The notes: generated by a model not told the origin, from the letters alone. Shown: positions 19,138 to 28,452, counted from the first letter of the stretch. The stretch: DNA of 64,000 bases from Gammaproteobacteria bacterium (GCA_027459765.1 DAIDHD010000077.1:1-64000), one strand, 5' to 3'. Numbers and translations: made by a program.

Positions 19138-20502
19138 GTGAAGGACTTGACGCAAGGGTCGATCGGCCGGCACCTCGCGGCCATGGCGCTGCCCATCGCT
19201 GCCGGCATGGTGTTCCAGACGCTGTATTTTCTGGTCGACCTGTATTTCGTCTCCGGCTTGGGTCCGGTGTCGCTCGCCGGTGTGAGCGCCGCGGGCAACG
19301 TCACCTTCGTCGTGTTCGCGGCGACCCAGGTTCTCAACATCGGCACCATGGCGCTGATCGCGCACGCCGCCGGGCGCAAGGATCGCGCCGAGGCCGGGCG
19401 CGTGTTCAACCAGGGCGCACTGCTCGCCGCGCTCCTCGCCGTGGCCACGCTCGCGGCCGGTTATCCGTTCGCGCGCCTGTACATGGGCACGCTCGGTGCG
19501 GATCCGGCCGTCACCGCGGCCGGCATCCGCTACCTCGACTGGTTCCTGCCCAACCTGGCGCTGCAATTTCCGGTGGCGGTGATGGGGGCTGCGCTGCGCG
19601 GCACGGGCATCGTCAAGCCGACCATGCTGGTACAGGCGTTCACCGTGCTGCTGAATGCGCTGCTCGCGCCCGTGCTGATCGCCGGCTGGGGCACGGGGCA
19701 CGCGCTCGGCGTCGCCGGCGCGGGCCTGGCGAGCTCGGGCGCGATCGCGGTCGGTACCGGCATGCTCGCCTATTACTTCTTGAAGCTCGAGAGCTTCGTG
19801 CGCTTCGACGCCCGCGCGCTGCGCCCCGACTTCGCGGCTTGGCGCCGCATCCTCGGCGTCGGTCTGCCCGCCGGCGGCGAGTTCGCGCTCATGTTCGTTT
19901 ACATGGGCCTGATCTACTGGATCGTGCGCCGGTTCGGCGCCGAGGCGCAGGCGGGATTCGGGGTCGGCATGCGCGTCATGCAGAGCCTGTTCCTGCCGGC
20001 GATGGCGGTGGCGTTCGCGGCGGGGCCCATCGTCGGCCAGAACTACGCCGCCGGGCACCCGGCGCGGGTGCGACGCACCTTCGCGACCGCGGTGCTGGTG
20101 ACCACGCTCATCATGGTGCCGCTCACTCTGCTGTGCCGCTGGCGCGGCGGGGTGTTCGTCGCGGTGTTCGCTGGGCACGGCGCGGCGCTCGAGGTGGGCA
20201 CGCAGTTCCTGCGCACCATCGCGCTCAATTTCGTCGCCTCCGGGTGCGTGTTCGCGTGTTCGGCCGTGTTCCAGGGACTCGGCAACACCATGCCGGCGGT
20301 GTTGAGTTCGGCGGGCCGCATCGTGAGCTTCGCCCTGCCGGCGCTCTGGCTTGCGTCGCGGCCGGATTTCACGCTCGCCGAGCTCTGGTACACGTCGGTC
20401 GCCAGCATGACCCTGCAGGCCGTGGCGAGCCTGTGGCTGGTTCGGCGCGAGTTCGCGCGCCGGCTGCCGGCCGCGTCCGCGCACCACGCGGCCGCGGCAT
20501 GA
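19138..20502 (+). CDS. MATE family efflux transporter
   Basis: A 454-residue multidrug-and-toxin-extrusion protein with about twelve hydrophobic segments. The N-terminus ([20 protein letters not shown], then [20 protein letters not shown]) and the internal repeat at mid-length ([20 protein letters not shown]) match the two homologous halves of MATE proteins. They export cations or drugs using a Na+ or H+ gradient; the substrate cannot be inferred. Translation starts at GTG 19138 with an upstream CACGGAGCGT. The stop overlaps the start of the next small membrane gene by ATGA, so both are coexpressed. Confidence 0.9.
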   Translation: MKDLTQGSIGRHLAAMALPIAAGMVFQTLYFLVDLYFVSGLGPVSLAGVSAAGNVTFVVFAATQVLNIGTMALIAHAAGRKDRAEAGRVFNQGALLAALLAVATLAAGYPFARLYMGTLGADPAVTAAGIRYLDWFLPNLALQFPVAVMGAALRGTGIVKPTMLVQAFTVLLNALLAPVLIAGWGTGHALGVAGAGLASSGAIAVGTGMLAYYFLKLESFVRFDARALRPDFAAWRRILGVGLPAGGEFALMFVYMGLIYWIVRRFGAEAQAGFGVGMRVMQSLFLPAMAVAFAAGPIVGQNYAAGHPARVRRTFATAVLVTTLIMVPLTLLCRWRGGVFVAVFAGHGAALEVGTQFLRTIALNFVASGCVFACSAVFQGLGNTMPAVLSSAGRIVSFALPALWLASRPDFTLAELWYTSVASMTLQAVASLWLVRREFARRLPAASAHHAAAA

Positions 20503-20744
20503 AGCTCAAGATCTGGATCGAGGTGGCCGGCTGGCTGGCCGCGGCGTTGATCCTCGCGGCCTACGCGCTGCTCTCCCTGGGCAAGCTCGAACCGCGCTCG
20601 CGCACTTATCAGTGGATGAACGTGGCCGGTGCGCTCGGTTTCATCGTCAACAGCGGCTGGAACGGCGCCTGGCCGTCCGTGGGGCTGAACGTGGTCTGGC
20701 TGGGCATTGCCTGGCACGCGCTGGCGCGCCTGCGGCGACCGTGA
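20499..20744 (+). CDS. CBU_0592-like small membrane protein
   Basis: An 81-residue protein with two to three hydrophobic helices. It starts with a short Lys-rich cytoplasmic stretch ([11 protein letters not shown]). The pattern WLAAALILAAYALLSLGKL, SRTYQWMNVAGALGFIVNSG, NGAWPSVGLNVVWLGIA matches the CBU_0592-like domain, found in small membrane proteins of unknown function. It overlaps the MATE stop by ATGA and is convergent with hisIE, 35 bases away. The role is unknown; coupling suggests it is made together with the exporter. Confidence 0.8.
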   Translation: MKLKIWIEVAGWLAAALILAAYALLSLGKLEPRSRTYQWMNVAGALGFIVNSGWNGAWPSVGLNVVWLGIAWHALARLRRP

Positions 20745-20779
20745 AGCGCGCCCGGCCGCGACGCCGGACCTGGCCGGGT

Positions 20780-21415
20780 TCAGGCGGTGCCGGATCGGCT
20801 CCGGTGCCGCGCCTCGAGCTCCGCGACCACGGCGGCGAGCGACAGGCCGCGCGCCTTCAGCAGAAGAAGCGTGTGGTAGAGCAGGTCTGCCGCCTCCGCG
20901 GTGACGTCGGCGTCGCTCTGAGCCACTGCGGCGAGCGCGAGTTCCAGGCCTTCCTCGCCGACCTTCTGCGCCAGCCGTCGCGGCCCGTCGGCCAGCAGCT
21001 TCGCCGTGTAGCTGCCCTCCGGACGCTCGGCCATGCGCCGCTCGATCACCCGCTCCAGGGTGGCGAGGAAGGCGAGCGACGCACTCGCCGCGCGCGGCGG
21101 CTCGGCGCCGAAGCAGGTCGGTGTGCCCGTGTGGCACACCGGGCCCGCGGGGCGCGCGAGCACCAGCAGCGTGTCGCCGTCGCAGTCGAGCGCCACGTCC
21201 TGCACGGCGAGGCCGTTGCCGGAGGTCTCGCCCTTGGTCCACAGTCGCGCTCGCCGGCGGCTCCAGAAGGTCACCAGGCCGCTCGCGCGCGTCGCCTCCA
21301 GCGCCTCGCGGTTCATGTAGCCGAGCATCAGCACCGCACCGCTGTCCGCGTGCTGCACGATCGCCGGCACCAGTCCGTCGGCCTTGTCCCAATCCACCCG
21401 GGTCGCATCGATCAT
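20780..21415 (-). CDS. hisIE: Bifunctional phosphoribosyl-AMP cyclohydrolase / phosphoribosyl-ATP diphosphatase
   Basis: HisIE (211 residues) catalyses steps two and three of histidine synthesis. The HisI part has [35 protein letters not shown] and the zinc-binding CDGDTLLVL...GPVCHTG. The HisE part begins near residue 115 ([15 protein letters not shown]) and has [14 protein letters not shown] with [13 protein letters not shown]. It is the last gene of the his operon and overlaps hisF by four bases (ATGA). The order IE fused is typical of gammaproteobacteria. Confidence 0.96.
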   Translation of the reverse strand: MIDATRVDWDKADGLVPAIVQHADSGAVLMLGYMNREALEATRASGLVTFWSRRRARLWTKGETSGNGLAVQDVALDCDGDTLLVLARPAGPVCHTGTPTCFGAEPPRAASASLAFLATLERVIERRMAERPEGSYTAKLLADGPRRLAQKVGEEGLELALAAVAQSDADVTAEAADLLYHTLLLLKARGLSLAAVVAELEARHRSRSGTA

Positions 21416-22179
21416 GGTCGCACCTCGATGCCGTTGGCGCGCAGCTCGCGCTTGAGCGCACCGATCTTAATCTCGCCGGAGTGGAACACGCTCGCCGCGA
21501 GCGCCGCGTCCACGCCGGCGAGGGTGAATACCTGCGCGAAGTGTTGCATGTCGCCGGCGCCTCCCGACGCCACCAGCGGCACCCGGCAGACGCGCCGCAC
21601 GGCGGCGAGTTGCTCGATGTCGTAGCCGCGGCGCACGCCGTCGCTCGCCATGCAGTTGAGCACGATCTCGCCCGCGCCGCGCGCCTGCGCCTCGAGCACC
21701 CACTCGAGAGTCCGCCGGCCGCCGTCGCGCGTTCGCCGCACGTCACCGGTGTACTGCTGCACCCGATAATCCTCGCCGACCGTCTGGCTGTCGATCCCGA
21801 CCACCACGCACTGTGAGCCGAAGCGCTCGCTCAGGCGGTCGATCAGCTCCGGGTCCTCGAGCGCGGGCGAATTGACCGACACCTTCTCGGCGCCCGCGCC
21901 GAGCACGGCCTCGGCGTCGGCCACCGAACGGATGCCGCCGGCCACGCAGAACGGGATGTCGAGCACCCGCGCCACGCGCGCGATCCAGGTGCGATCGACG
22001 GTGCGTCCCTGCGGGCTCGCCGTGATGTCGTAGAACACGAGCTCGTCGGCGCCCGCGTCGCGATAGCGCGCCGCCAGCTCGAGGATGCCGCCGACCACGC
22101 GGTGATCGCGAAAGCGCACGCCCTTGACCACCTCGCCGTCGCGCACGTCCAGGCAGGGCACTATGCGTTTGGCAAGAAT
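21412..22179 (-). CDS. hisF: Imidazole glycerol phosphate synthase cyclase subunit, apparent ATT start
   Basis: HisF (255 residues if it starts at 22179) is the cyclase half of imidazole glycerol phosphate synthase. The family start, normally MLAKRIIPCLDV, reads [15 protein letters not shown] here, with ATT in place of ATG. A strong GAGGAG lies 8 bases upstream, exactly where it should be for that codon. Frame positions just upstream contain no ATG, GTG or TTG, and the next GTG (22161) would lie 26 bases from that site and remove the first strand. Other landmarks are [23 protein letters not shown] and [12 protein letters not shown]. It overlaps the hisA end by 19 bases and hisIE by 4. Confidence 0.9.
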   Translation of the reverse strand: MLAKRIVPCLDVRDGEVVKGVRFRDHRVVGGILELAARYRDAGADELVFYDITASPQGRTVDRTWIARVARVLDIPFCVAGGIRSVADAEAVLGAGAEKVSVNSPALEDPELIDRLSERFGSQCVVVGIDSQTVGEDYRVQQYTGDVRRTRDGGRRTLEWVLEAQARGAGEIVLNCMASDGVRRGYDIEQLAAVRRVCRVPLVASGGAGDMQHFAQVFTLAGVDAALAASVFHSGEIKIGALKRELRANGIEVRP

Positions 22180-22901
22180 GGCTGCAACTCCTCGCGGGTG
22201 ATGCGTCTCTCGAGCAGCGCCTTGCCGCTCACCGCGGCGGCGGCGCCGGTCGCGGCGAGCGCGTGCAGGTCGGCCGCGTCGCGCACGCCGCCGGAGGCCT
22301 GCCAGGCGATGCGCGGCTCGCGCCGCACCGCCTCGGCGTACAGGGCGACGTTGGCGCCGCCGAGCGTGCCGTCGCGGTCCACGTCGGTGCACAGCACGTG
22401 CGCGAGGCCGAGTCCGGCGTAGGGCGCCAGCGCCTCCCAAAGCGACACGGTGCTCTGTCGCGTCCAGCCGTCGGTGGCGACGCGCGGCACCTGCGCCTCG
22501 TCGAGACGCACGTCGAATGCGAGCACGACGCGCTCGGGGCCGAAGGTCGTCAGCCAACCGGCCACATCGCGCGGGGCGCGCAGTGCCAGGCTTCCCACCA
22601 CCACGCGCGCCGCGCCCAGGTCGAGCAGCTCGCGCACCGTCTCGCGGTCGCGCACGCCGCCGCCCACCTGCAGCGCGAGCCGCGCCGCGCCGGCGAGCGC
22701 GCCGATCAGCGCGCGATTGGCGCCGCGGCCGTCGCGCGCGCCGTCGAGGTCGACGACGTGCAGCCAGTCGGCGCCGAGCGAGCGGTAGTGCGCGGCGAGG
22801 GCGAGCGGCTCCTCCGGGTAGCGCGTCTCGGCGGAGAATTCGCCGCGCAACAGCCGTACGCAGCGGCCGTCCTTCAGGTCCATGGCCGGGATCAGGCGCA
22901 T
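22161..22901 (-). CDS. hisA: ProFAR isomerase
   Basis: HisA (246 residues) is the phosphoribosylformimino-AICAR ribotide isomerase, a TIM barrel. The first catalytic aspartate is in [14 protein letters not shown], and the second lies in [13 protein letters not shown]. Two phosphate-binding loops are [11 protein letters not shown] and [11 protein letters not shown], the duplicated half-barrel features of the HisA/HisF family. It lies between hisH (10-base overlap) and hisF (19-base overlap), fully within the operon. Its last codons encode the ribosome-binding region of hisF. Confidence 0.96.
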   Translation of the reverse strand: MRLIPAMDLKDGRCVRLLRGEFSAETRYPEEPLALAAHYRSLGADWLHVVDLDGARDGRGANRALIGALAGAARLALQVGGGVRDRETVRELLDLGAARVVVGSLALRAPRDVAGWLTTFGPERVVLAFDVRLDEAQVPRVATDGWTRQSTVSLWEALAPYAGLGLAHVLCTDVDRDGTLGGANVALYAEAVRREPRIAWQASGGVRDAADLHALAATGAAAAVSGKALLERRITREELQPFLPNA

Positions 22902-23551
22902 GCGCGTTCCGGCTGCGTGCGCAGTTTCAGGAAATTGCCGAGCAGCCGCGCGCTGACGGCGGCCGAGCGCTCGGGGTGGAATTGCACCCCGTGGAAGTTG
23001 CCCGCGCTGACGCAGGCGCTGAACCTGCCGCCGTAGTCGCAGACCGCGTCGGTGGCGGGGCCGGGCGGCGCCGCATAGCTGTGCACGAAATATGCGTACG
23101 GTAGCGCGCCGAGATCGCGCAGCAGGGGGGCATCGCGCAGCGACGCCACCTGGTTCCAGCCCATGTGCGGAACCGGCAGATCGCCCGCGGGCCGCAGGCG
23201 CTCGACCCGGCCGGGAAGGATGCCGAGGCAGGTGGTCGCGCCGCCGGCGCCTTCCTCGGACCCGTCGAACAGGAGTTGCATGCCGAGGCAGATGCCGAGC
23301 ACCGGTTGCGTGAGTTCGGGCAGCAGCCGGTCGAGGCCGCGCGCCCGCAGCCGGCGCATGGCGTCGGCCGCGGCGCCCACGCCGGGCAGCAGCACGTGCG
23401 TGGCGGCGGCGATGCGGCCCGGATCGGCCGAGACGGTGACGCGCGCGCCGAGGCGTTCGAGCGCGAAGCCGAGCGATGCCACGTTGGCGCCGCCGCTCTC
23501 GACGATCACCGCGTCGGTGTCCGCGGTCGCGGTTCCCGAGGAGCTGGTCAC
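22892..23551 (-). CDS. hisH: Imidazole glycerol phosphate synthase glutaminase subunit
   Basis: HisH (219 residues) is the glutamine amidotransferase partner of HisF. The catalytic cysteine is in [17 protein letters not shown], and the His-Glu pair is in [21 protein letters not shown] and YFVHSYAA are HisH landmarks. It begins at GTG 23551, overlapping the hisB stop by GTGA; this adds a short Ser/Thr-rich N-terminal stretch before [17 protein letters not shown] compared with most HisH. It overlaps the start of hisA by 10 bases. Confidence 0.94.
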   Translation of the reverse strand: MTSSSGTATADTDAVIVESGGANVASLGFALERLGARVTVSADPGRIAAATHVLLPGVGAAADAMRRLRARGLDRLLPELTQPVLGICLGMQLLFDGSEEGAGGATTCLGILPGRVERLRPAGDLPVPHMGWNQVASLRDAPLLRDLGALPYAYFVHSYAAPPGPATDAVCDYGGRFSACVSAGNFHGVQFHPERSAAVSARLLGNFLKLRTQPERACA

Positions 23552-24624
23552 AGTGTGCCCTTGGTGGAGGGCAGGTCGCCGCCCTCGGTGCGCACCGCCT
23601 GGCGCAGGCAGCGGCCGACCGCCTTGAAGCAGGATTCGATCATGTGGTGAGCGTTCTCGCCGTGCACCCGCAGGTGCAGCGCGGCGCCGAGCGCCTCGGC
23701 GAGCGAGCGGAAGAAGTGCGGCACGAGTTCGGTGGGAAGGTCGCCGACCCGTTCGCGGCCGAAGCGCCCCTCCCACACGAAGTACGGGCGGCCGGACAGG
23801 TCGAGCGACACCGCGGCCTCGGCCTCGTCCATCGGCAGCACGAAGCCGTAGCGGCCGATGCCGAGCTTCCCGCCGAGCGCCTCGCGCAGCGCCTGGCCGA
23901 GGGCGAGCGCGCAGTCCTCCACCGTGTGGTGCTCGTCGACGGAGAGGTCGCCGCGGCAGCCGAGCGTGAGGGCGAAGCCGCCGTGCTTGGCGATCTGTTC
24001 GAGCATGTGATCGAAGAAGCCGAGCCCGGTGGATACCTCGATCGGTCCGGGGCGCGACAGGTCCACGTCGACCGTCACCTGCGTCTCGCGCGTCACCCGT
24101 TCGACGCGCCCGCGCCGGCCGGTGGCGAGGATGCGCGCGGCGATCGCCGGCCAACTTTCCTCCGTGGCGCCATTCAGCCGCACCCGCAGACCTTCGATGC
24201 CGAGATTGCGCGCGAATTCGATGTCGGTGTCGCGGTCGCCGATCATGTAGCTGCGCGTCCGGTCGATCGGATGCGCGCGCAGGAAGTCCTCGATCATGCC
24301 GAGCCGCGGCTTGCGGCAGGCGCAGTTCTCGTGCAGGAAGTGCGGACAGAAATAGACCGCCTCGAAAGTGATGCCCTGCGAGGCGAACAGCTCGACGATG
24401 AACTCGTGGGTCGGGTCGAAGCGCTCGCGCGGCAGGCTCGCGGTGCCCAGGCCGTCCTGGTTGCTCACCACCACGAAGGAGTATCCGGCGCGCTTCAGGT
24501 CGAGCAGCGCCGGGATCACGCCGGGCATGAGCCGCACCTTGTCCAGGCTGTCGATTTGCTCGTCGGCGGTCTCCTCGTTGAGGGTGCCGTCGCGGTCGAG
24601 GAACAGGATCGGGCGGGGGTTCAC
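23548..24624 (-). CDS. hisB: Bifunctional histidinol-phosphatase / imidazoleglycerol-phosphate dehydratase
   Basis: HisB (358 residues) does the sixth and eighth steps of histidine synthesis. The N-terminal HAD phosphatase has LFLDRDGTLNEETADEQ (nucleophile Asp), VVSNQDGLG, and a zinc-binding CPHFLHENCACRKP loop. The C-terminal dehydratase begins near residue 165 with TRETQVTVDVDL and contains HHTVEDCALALGQAL and EGRFGRERVGDLPTELV. The fused form is the gammaproteobacterial one. It lies 3 bases after hisC and overlaps hisH. Confidence 0.97.
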   Translation of the reverse strand: MNPRPILFLDRDGTLNEETADEQIDSLDKVRLMPGVIPALLDLKRAGYSFVVVSNQDGLGTASLPRERFDPTHEFIVELFASQGITFEAVYFCPHFLHENCACRKPRLGMIEDFLRAHPIDRTRSYMIGDRDTDIEFARNLGIEGLRVRLNGATEESWPAIAARILATGRRGRVERVTRETQVTVDVDLSRPGPIEVSTGLGFFDHMLEQIAKHGGFALTLGCRGDLSVDEHHTVEDCALALGQALREALGGKLGIGRYGFVLPMDEAEAAVSLDLSGRPYFVWEGRFGRERVGDLPTELVPHFFRSLAEALGAALHLRVHGENAHHMIESCFKAVGRCLRQAVRTEGGDLPSTKGTL

Positions 24625-24627
24625 GGG

Positions 24628-25689
24628 TTACAGGCTCCGCAGCAGTGCGTCGTTCTGGATCGGCGTGCCGACGGTGATCCGCACGGCATCGCCGAGTTGC
24701 GGGTAGGCGCGCATGTCCCGCACCAGGATGCCGGCGCGCTGCGCGCCGGCGAGGAACGCGGCCGCGTCACGGCACGCCACCAGGAGGAAGTTGGCGTCGC
24801 TCGGCCACACCCGCACCACCGCCGGATGGGCGGCGAGGGCGGCGCGCAGCCGCTCGCGCTCGGCGAGCGTGCTCTCGATGTGCGCGCGCGTCGCGGACGC
24901 CTGTGCCGGATCGAGCGCGCGCAGCGCCGCGTCCACGGAGGGCTGCGCGAGCGCGTAGGGCGGCAGCACGCGGCGCGCGAGTTCGACGATCGCCGGTCGT
25001 GCGAGCAGGGCGCCGACCCGAGCACCCGCGAGTGCGTAGGCCTTCGACAGGGTGCGCAGCACCACCAGGGTGGCGTGGCGATCGATGGCGGCGGTGAGGC
25101 TCGGCGCCGCCGACCACTCCACGTAGGCTTCGTCCACCACCACCAGCGCGCGTCCGTCGAGCGCGCGACAGACGGCGTCGACTTCGGACGCGTCCAGGCG
25201 GTTGCCAGTGGGATTGTTCGGCGAGCACAGATACACGAGCTTGACGCGCGGATTCCAGGCCGCAAGCAGGCGTGCGGCGTCGAGTTCCCAGCCGCGCTCC
25301 CGCTCGAGCGGCACCTCGAGCACCTGCGCGCCCTGGATGCGTGCCGCCACCTGGTACATGCCGAAGGTGGGGGTGCACTGCAGGATGGCGTCGCTGCCGG
25401 CGCGCAGGAACACACGCGACAGCACGTCGATGGCCTCGTCACTGCCACGCGTCGCGAGCACGCGCTCGCGCGGCACCTGATACGTGGAAGCGAGCCTCTC
25501 GAGCAACGGCTCCGGCTGGGGCTGCGGATAGCGGTTGAGCGGCCAGGCGCCGACGTCGCCCGGCGGCGTCCACGGTGCCTCGTTGGCGTGCAGGCGGGTG
25601 AGGTCGCGACGCCAGGCGGCATGCGCGTAAGGGGCGAGTTCCAGGATCTCGGGCCGCGCCAGCCGGCGCACCGCGTCGAGGTCGCTCAT
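24628..25689 (-). CDS. hisC: Histidinol-phosphate aminotransferase
   Basis: HisC (353 residues) is a fold-type I PLP enzyme. RLHANEAPWTPPGDV is the substrate-binding start, LATRGSDEAIDVL the cofactor-phosphate region, CSPNNPTGN the conserved turn, VVVDEAYVEW the PLP aspartate, and LRTLSKAYALAGARVG includes the PLP lysine. The ATG at 25689 overlaps the hisD stop by ATGA. In-frame codons further upstream belong to hisD. Length is typical. Confidence 0.96.
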   Translation of the reverse strand: MSDLDAVRRLARPEILELAPYAHAAWRRDLTRLHANEAPWTPPGDVGAWPLNRYPQPQPEPLLERLASTYQVPRERVLATRGSDEAIDVLSRVFLRAGSDAILQCTPTFGMYQVAARIQGAQVLEVPLERERGWELDAARLLAAWNPRVKLVYLCSPNNPTGNRLDASEVDAVCRALDGRALVVVDEAYVEWSAAPSLTAAIDRHATLVVLRTLSKAYALAGARVGALLARPAIVELARRVLPPYALAQPSVDAALRALDPAQASATRAHIESTLAERERLRAALAAHPAVVRVWPSDANFLLVACRDAAAFLAGAQRAGILVRDMRAYPQLGDAVRITVGTPIQNDALLRSL

Positions 25690-26984
25690 CGCAGCGCCTC
25701 GAGCCGCACGGTGACCGCTGCGGCGTGCGCGTCCAGTCCCTCCATGCGGGCGAGCGTCTGCGCCGTCGGTCCGAGCGCCGCGAGTCCGGGGCCCGACAGC
25801 TCCTGCACCGTGATGCGCTTCTGGAAGTCCTCCAGGCACAAGCCGCTGTGCGCGCGCGCGTACCCGTAGGTGGGCAGCGTGTGGTTGGTGCCGCTGCAGT
25901 AATCGCCCATGGATTCCGGCGACCAAGGGCCGAGGAACACCGAACCGGCGGCGCTGACCTGCGCGAGCCAGGAGCGCGGCTCGCGCACCTGCAGGATCAG
26001 GTGTTCCGGCGCGTAGTCGTTGGCGAGCGCGAGCGCTGCGTCGAGCGACTCGACCACCACCAGACGCACGTGCTGCACCGACTGCGCCAGGATGTCGGCG
26101 CGCGCGAGCCGCTGCCGCTGCCGTTCCAGGGCCGCCGCCACCGCCACCGCCAGCGCGCGCGCGGGGGTCACCAGCAGCGCCTGCGCGTCCGGACTGTGCT
26201 CGGCCTGCGCGAGCAGGTCGGCGGCGACGAACTCCGGGTTGGCGGTCTCGTCGGCGACCACCATCACCTCCGACACGCCGGCCGGCAGGTCGGCGGCCGC
26301 ACCGGCGGGATCGGACGCCACCAGCAGCTTGGCGGCGGTGACGAACGCGTTGCCGGGACCGTAGAGCTTGTCGCACTTGGGCACGCTCGCCGTGCCGTAG
26401 GCCATGGCGGCGATCGCCTGTGCGCCGCCGACCTTGAACACGTGGTGCACGCCCGCGCGGCGCGCCACCGCCAGCACCGCCGGATTGGCGCGGCCGTTGC
26501 GGTCCGGCGCCGTGCACATCACCCGCAGCGGACAGGCGGCGATCGCGGCCGGCACCGCCAGCATGATCGCGGTGGAGGGCAGCGGCGCGGATCCCGCGGG
26601 CACGTACAGTCCGACCGCGCGCACCGGCACGCTGCGCCGCTCGCAGATCACCCCGGGGGCGGTCTCGACGCGAATGGCGGGCGGCATCTGCGCAGCGTGG
26701 AACTTGTGCACCGTGGCGATCGCCGTGTCGATCGCGGCCAGCTGATCCTGGTCCAGCGCGCGCTCGGCGGCGTCGAATTCGCGCGCCGACACTTCGAGAT
26801 CCTCGAGCCTCACCGCGTCGAAGCGGGCCGTGTAGTCGCGCACGGCGCGATCGCCGTCGCGCCGAACGGCAGCGACGATGGCGCGCGCCGCGTCGCTCAC
26901 CGCGGCGGCGTCGCGTTGCGCGGGGCGGGCGAGGGCGGCCGCGCGGCCGGGCTCGTCCAGGGAATTCCAGTCGATCAGACGCAT
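25686..26984 (-). CDS. hisD: Histidinol dehydrogenase
   Basis: HisD (432 residues) does the last two oxidations of histidine synthesis and is a zinc enzyme. Landmarks are VGLYVPAGSAPLPSTAIMLA, KVGGAQAIAAMAYGTASVPK, GPGNAFVTAAK, QAEHSPDAQALLVTP, the histidine-rich APEHLILQV and GDYCSGTNHTLPTYGYAR segment. I chose the ATG at 26984 because it gives MRLIDWNSLDE and the normal length; longer in-frame codons run through hisG. It is 5 bases after the hisG stop and overlaps hisC. Confidence 0.96.
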   Translation of the reverse strand: MRLIDWNSLDEPGRAAALARPAQRDAAAVSDAARAIVAAVRRDGDRAVRDYTARFDAVRLEDLEVSAREFDAAERALDQDQLAAIDTAIATVHKFHAAQMPPAIRVETAPGVICERRSVPVRAVGLYVPAGSAPLPSTAIMLAVPAAIAACPLRVMCTAPDRNGRANPAVLAVARRAGVHHVFKVGGAQAIAAMAYGTASVPKCDKLYGPGNAFVTAAKLLVASDPAGAAADLPAGVSEVMVVADETANPEFVAADLLAQAEHSPDAQALLVTPARALAVAVAAALERQRQRLARADILAQSVQHVRLVVVESLDAALALANDYAPEHLILQVREPRSWLAQVSAAGSVFLGPWSPESMGDYCSGTNHTLPTYGYARAHSGLCLEDFQKRITVQELSGPGLAALGPTAQTLARMEGLDAHAAAVTVRLEALR

Positions 26985-26989
26985 GCAGG

Positions 26990-27904
26990 TCAGGCGAGCA
27001 TCTTCTCGACCGGCAGCACCAGCACCGAACTCGCGCCGACGCCCTTCAACTGCTCGAGGGTCTCCCAGAAGACGTTCTCGCGGCACACGGCGTGAACGGC
27101 GACGCGGTCGCCGAGGCCCTCGAGAGGGATCACCGTGGGCGCCTCGCTGCCCGGCAGCAGGCGCGCGATCGCCGGCAGCGCCGCGCGCGGCGCGTGCAGC
27201 ATGATGTACTTGCTGCCCTTGACCTCCTCCACGCCGTCGATGCGCATGAGCAGCCGGCGGGCCCAGTCCTGCTTGTCTTCCGGGATGGGCACCGGCGTGC
27301 GAATCAGCACCGCCTGGCTCTCGAGCACCACATCGGCGAGCCGCAGGTGGTTGGCCGCGAGCGTCGAGCCGGTCGACACCAGGTCGCAGATCAGGTCGGC
27401 GCGGCCGAGGCGCGGCGCGATCTCCACCGACCCCGACAGCACCACGATCTGTGCCTCCACGCCGCGCTCCTCGAGGTAGCGGCGCAGCACGTGCGGATAG
27501 GTGGTCGCGATGCGCCGACCGGCGAGCGACGCGGCGCCGCGGTACTCGAAGCCGTCGGGCACCGCGATGCAGAGCCGACAACGGCCGAAGTCGAGCCGGC
27601 GCACCACTTCGAACAGCGCAGGCTGCCCCGCGGCCTCGAACGCCAGCCGCTTCTCTTCCACCACGTTCAGGCCGACGAGCCCGAGATCGCACACGTCCTC
27701 CTGCACGAGATCGGGGATGTCGTCGTCGCGCACCAGGAGTACGTCGAGCGGCATGTTCTCGCCGTAGCACATGAGCTGGTCCTTGCCGCGGCTTACCTTC
27801 AGGCCGCAGCGCGACAGCAATTCGAGGGAGGCGTCGGTGAGGCGGCCGCTCTTCTGCAGCGCGATCCGCAGCCGCGCCTCGGCGGCGTTCGCCACGTCAC
27901 GCAT
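26990..27904 (-). CDS. hisG: ATP phosphoribosyltransferase, long form (HisG-L)
   Basis: HisG (304 residues) makes phosphoribosyl-ATP, the committed step of histidine synthesis. The catalytic domain shows RLRIALQKSGRLTDASLELL, VRDDDIPDLVQEDVCDLGLVG and CDLVSTGSTLAANHLRL (PRPP loop). Residues from about 225 on form the ACT-like regulatory domain, so this is the long hexameric type inhibited by histidine and independent of HisZ. It overlaps the preceding hisR gene by 8 bases. As first enzyme after the repressor gene, it is controlled both by expression and by allosteric feedback. Confidence 0.96.
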   Translation of the reverse strand: MRDVANAAEARLRIALQKSGRLTDASLELLSRCGLKVSRGKDQLMCYGENMPLDVLLVRDDDIPDLVQEDVCDLGLVGLNVVEEKRLAFEAAGQPALFEVVRRLDFGRCRLCIAVPDGFEYRGAASLAGRRIATTYPHVLRRYLEERGVEAQIVVLSGSVEIAPRLGRADLICDLVSTGSTLAANHLRLADVVLESQAVLIRTPVPIPEDKQDWARRLLMRIDGVEEVKGSKYIMLHAPRAALPAIARLLPGSEAPTVIPLEGLGDRVAVHAVCRENVFWETLEQLKGVGASSVLVLPVEKMLA

Positions 27905-28208
27905 GGGACTTCATCCTCTCGCTCACCACCCGGTAGCCGCCGTTGCCCGCCACCAGGTAGCGGGCGACGCGGCCGATGGTCGTCACGCTCACGCCGGTGT
28001 GGCGGTGGATCTCGCGGTAGGGCATGCCGCGCTCCAGCAGCTCGACCACGGCCCAGCGATCCGCCATCGCCTGCAGCTCGGCGGGGGTGCACAGGTCGCG
28101 AAGGAAGCTGCGGCACTCGTCAAGCGTGCGCAGGCTGAGAATGGCCGCGAACAGGGCGCGCTCGTGCTCCTTTTCCTGACGCGGGCTTACGGGGCGGTTG
28201 TTCTTCAT
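27897..28208 (-). CDS. hisR: YerC/YecD family TrpR-like repressor heading the his operon
   Basis: A 103-residue member of the TrpR superfamily (YerC/YecD type). Its helix-turn-helix is GMPYREIHRHTGVSVTTIGRVARYL near residues 60-85, preceded by the TrpR-like FLRDLCTPAELQAMADRWAVVELL. It is the promoter-proximal gene of the his operon, overlaps hisG, and has a perfect palindrome just before its ATG. In Xanthomonadales and several Gram-positive groups, genes of this family next to his genes are predicted histidine-responsive repressors (HisR). The name here is by that analogy, and self-repression is inferred. Confidence 0.85.
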   Translation of the reverse strand: MKNNRPVSPRQEKEHERALFAAILSLRTLDECRSFLRDLCTPAELQAMADRWAVVELLERGMPYREIHRHTGVSVTTIGRVARYLVAGNGGYRVVSERMKSHA

Positions 28209-28218
28209 GCCTGCTTCA

Positions 28219-28240
28219 ATGTATTAACGTGTTAATACAT
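28219..28240. promoter_or_regulatory. Perfect palindrome, likely HisR operator of the his operon
   Basis: Two 10-base half-sites ATGTATTAAC (28219-28228) and its exact complement (28231-28240) flank a central GT. The site ends 10 bases before the hisR ATG and is strikingly A+T rich in this GC-rich DNA. The half-site layout (TTAAC...GTTAA) resembles the TrpR operator class. It overlaps the most promoter-like stretch of the minus strand, so a bound repressor would block the operon start. Confidence 0.75.
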
Positions 28241-28288
28241 TAATCGAGCGGGCGGCGTGACGCAAGCGCGGCGTGGCGGCGTGCGCGC

Positions 28289-28318
28289 TTGACTTCGGCG
28301 CGCGGCACTCCCTATCAT
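28289..28318 (+). promoter_or_regulatory. Sigma-70 promoter of metX-metB
   Basis: TTGACT at 28289-28294 and TATCAT at 28313-28318 are separated by 18 bases, one of the best promoter matches in the window. The predicted start (about 28325) coincides with the first base of the riboswitch. Confidence 0.75.
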
Positions 28319-28325
28319 CCGCGGC

Positions 28326-28452
28326 CTCATCTAGACCGGCTGAGGGAAAGGCCCTTCGAAGCCGGGGCAACCACCGCGGTACCGCCCGTTCACAGGGCCG
28401 CGCGGAACGGTGCCAACTCCTGCGGCGCGCGGTCCGCGCGCCGGTAGATGAG
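28326..28452 (+). ncRNA. SAM-I (S-box) riboswitch upstream of metX
   Basis: The 127-base element is closed by P1, CTCATCTA (28326-28333) with TAGATGAG (28445-28452). Inside are the S-box core segments in order: GAGGGAAAGGCCC (P2b and the pseudoknot side), CGAAGCCGGGGCAACC (kink-turn/core), GGTGCCAACTCC, and a P4 hairpin CGGCGCGC/GCGCGCCG around GGTCC. Downstream, GAGC at the P1 3' end can also pair with GCTC after the hairpin CGCCG-AA-CGGCG, giving an alternative fold, and CTCC at 28505-28508 can pair with the metX ribosome-binding site. Low methionine/SAM would thus allow metX-metB expression. Confidence 0.88.
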
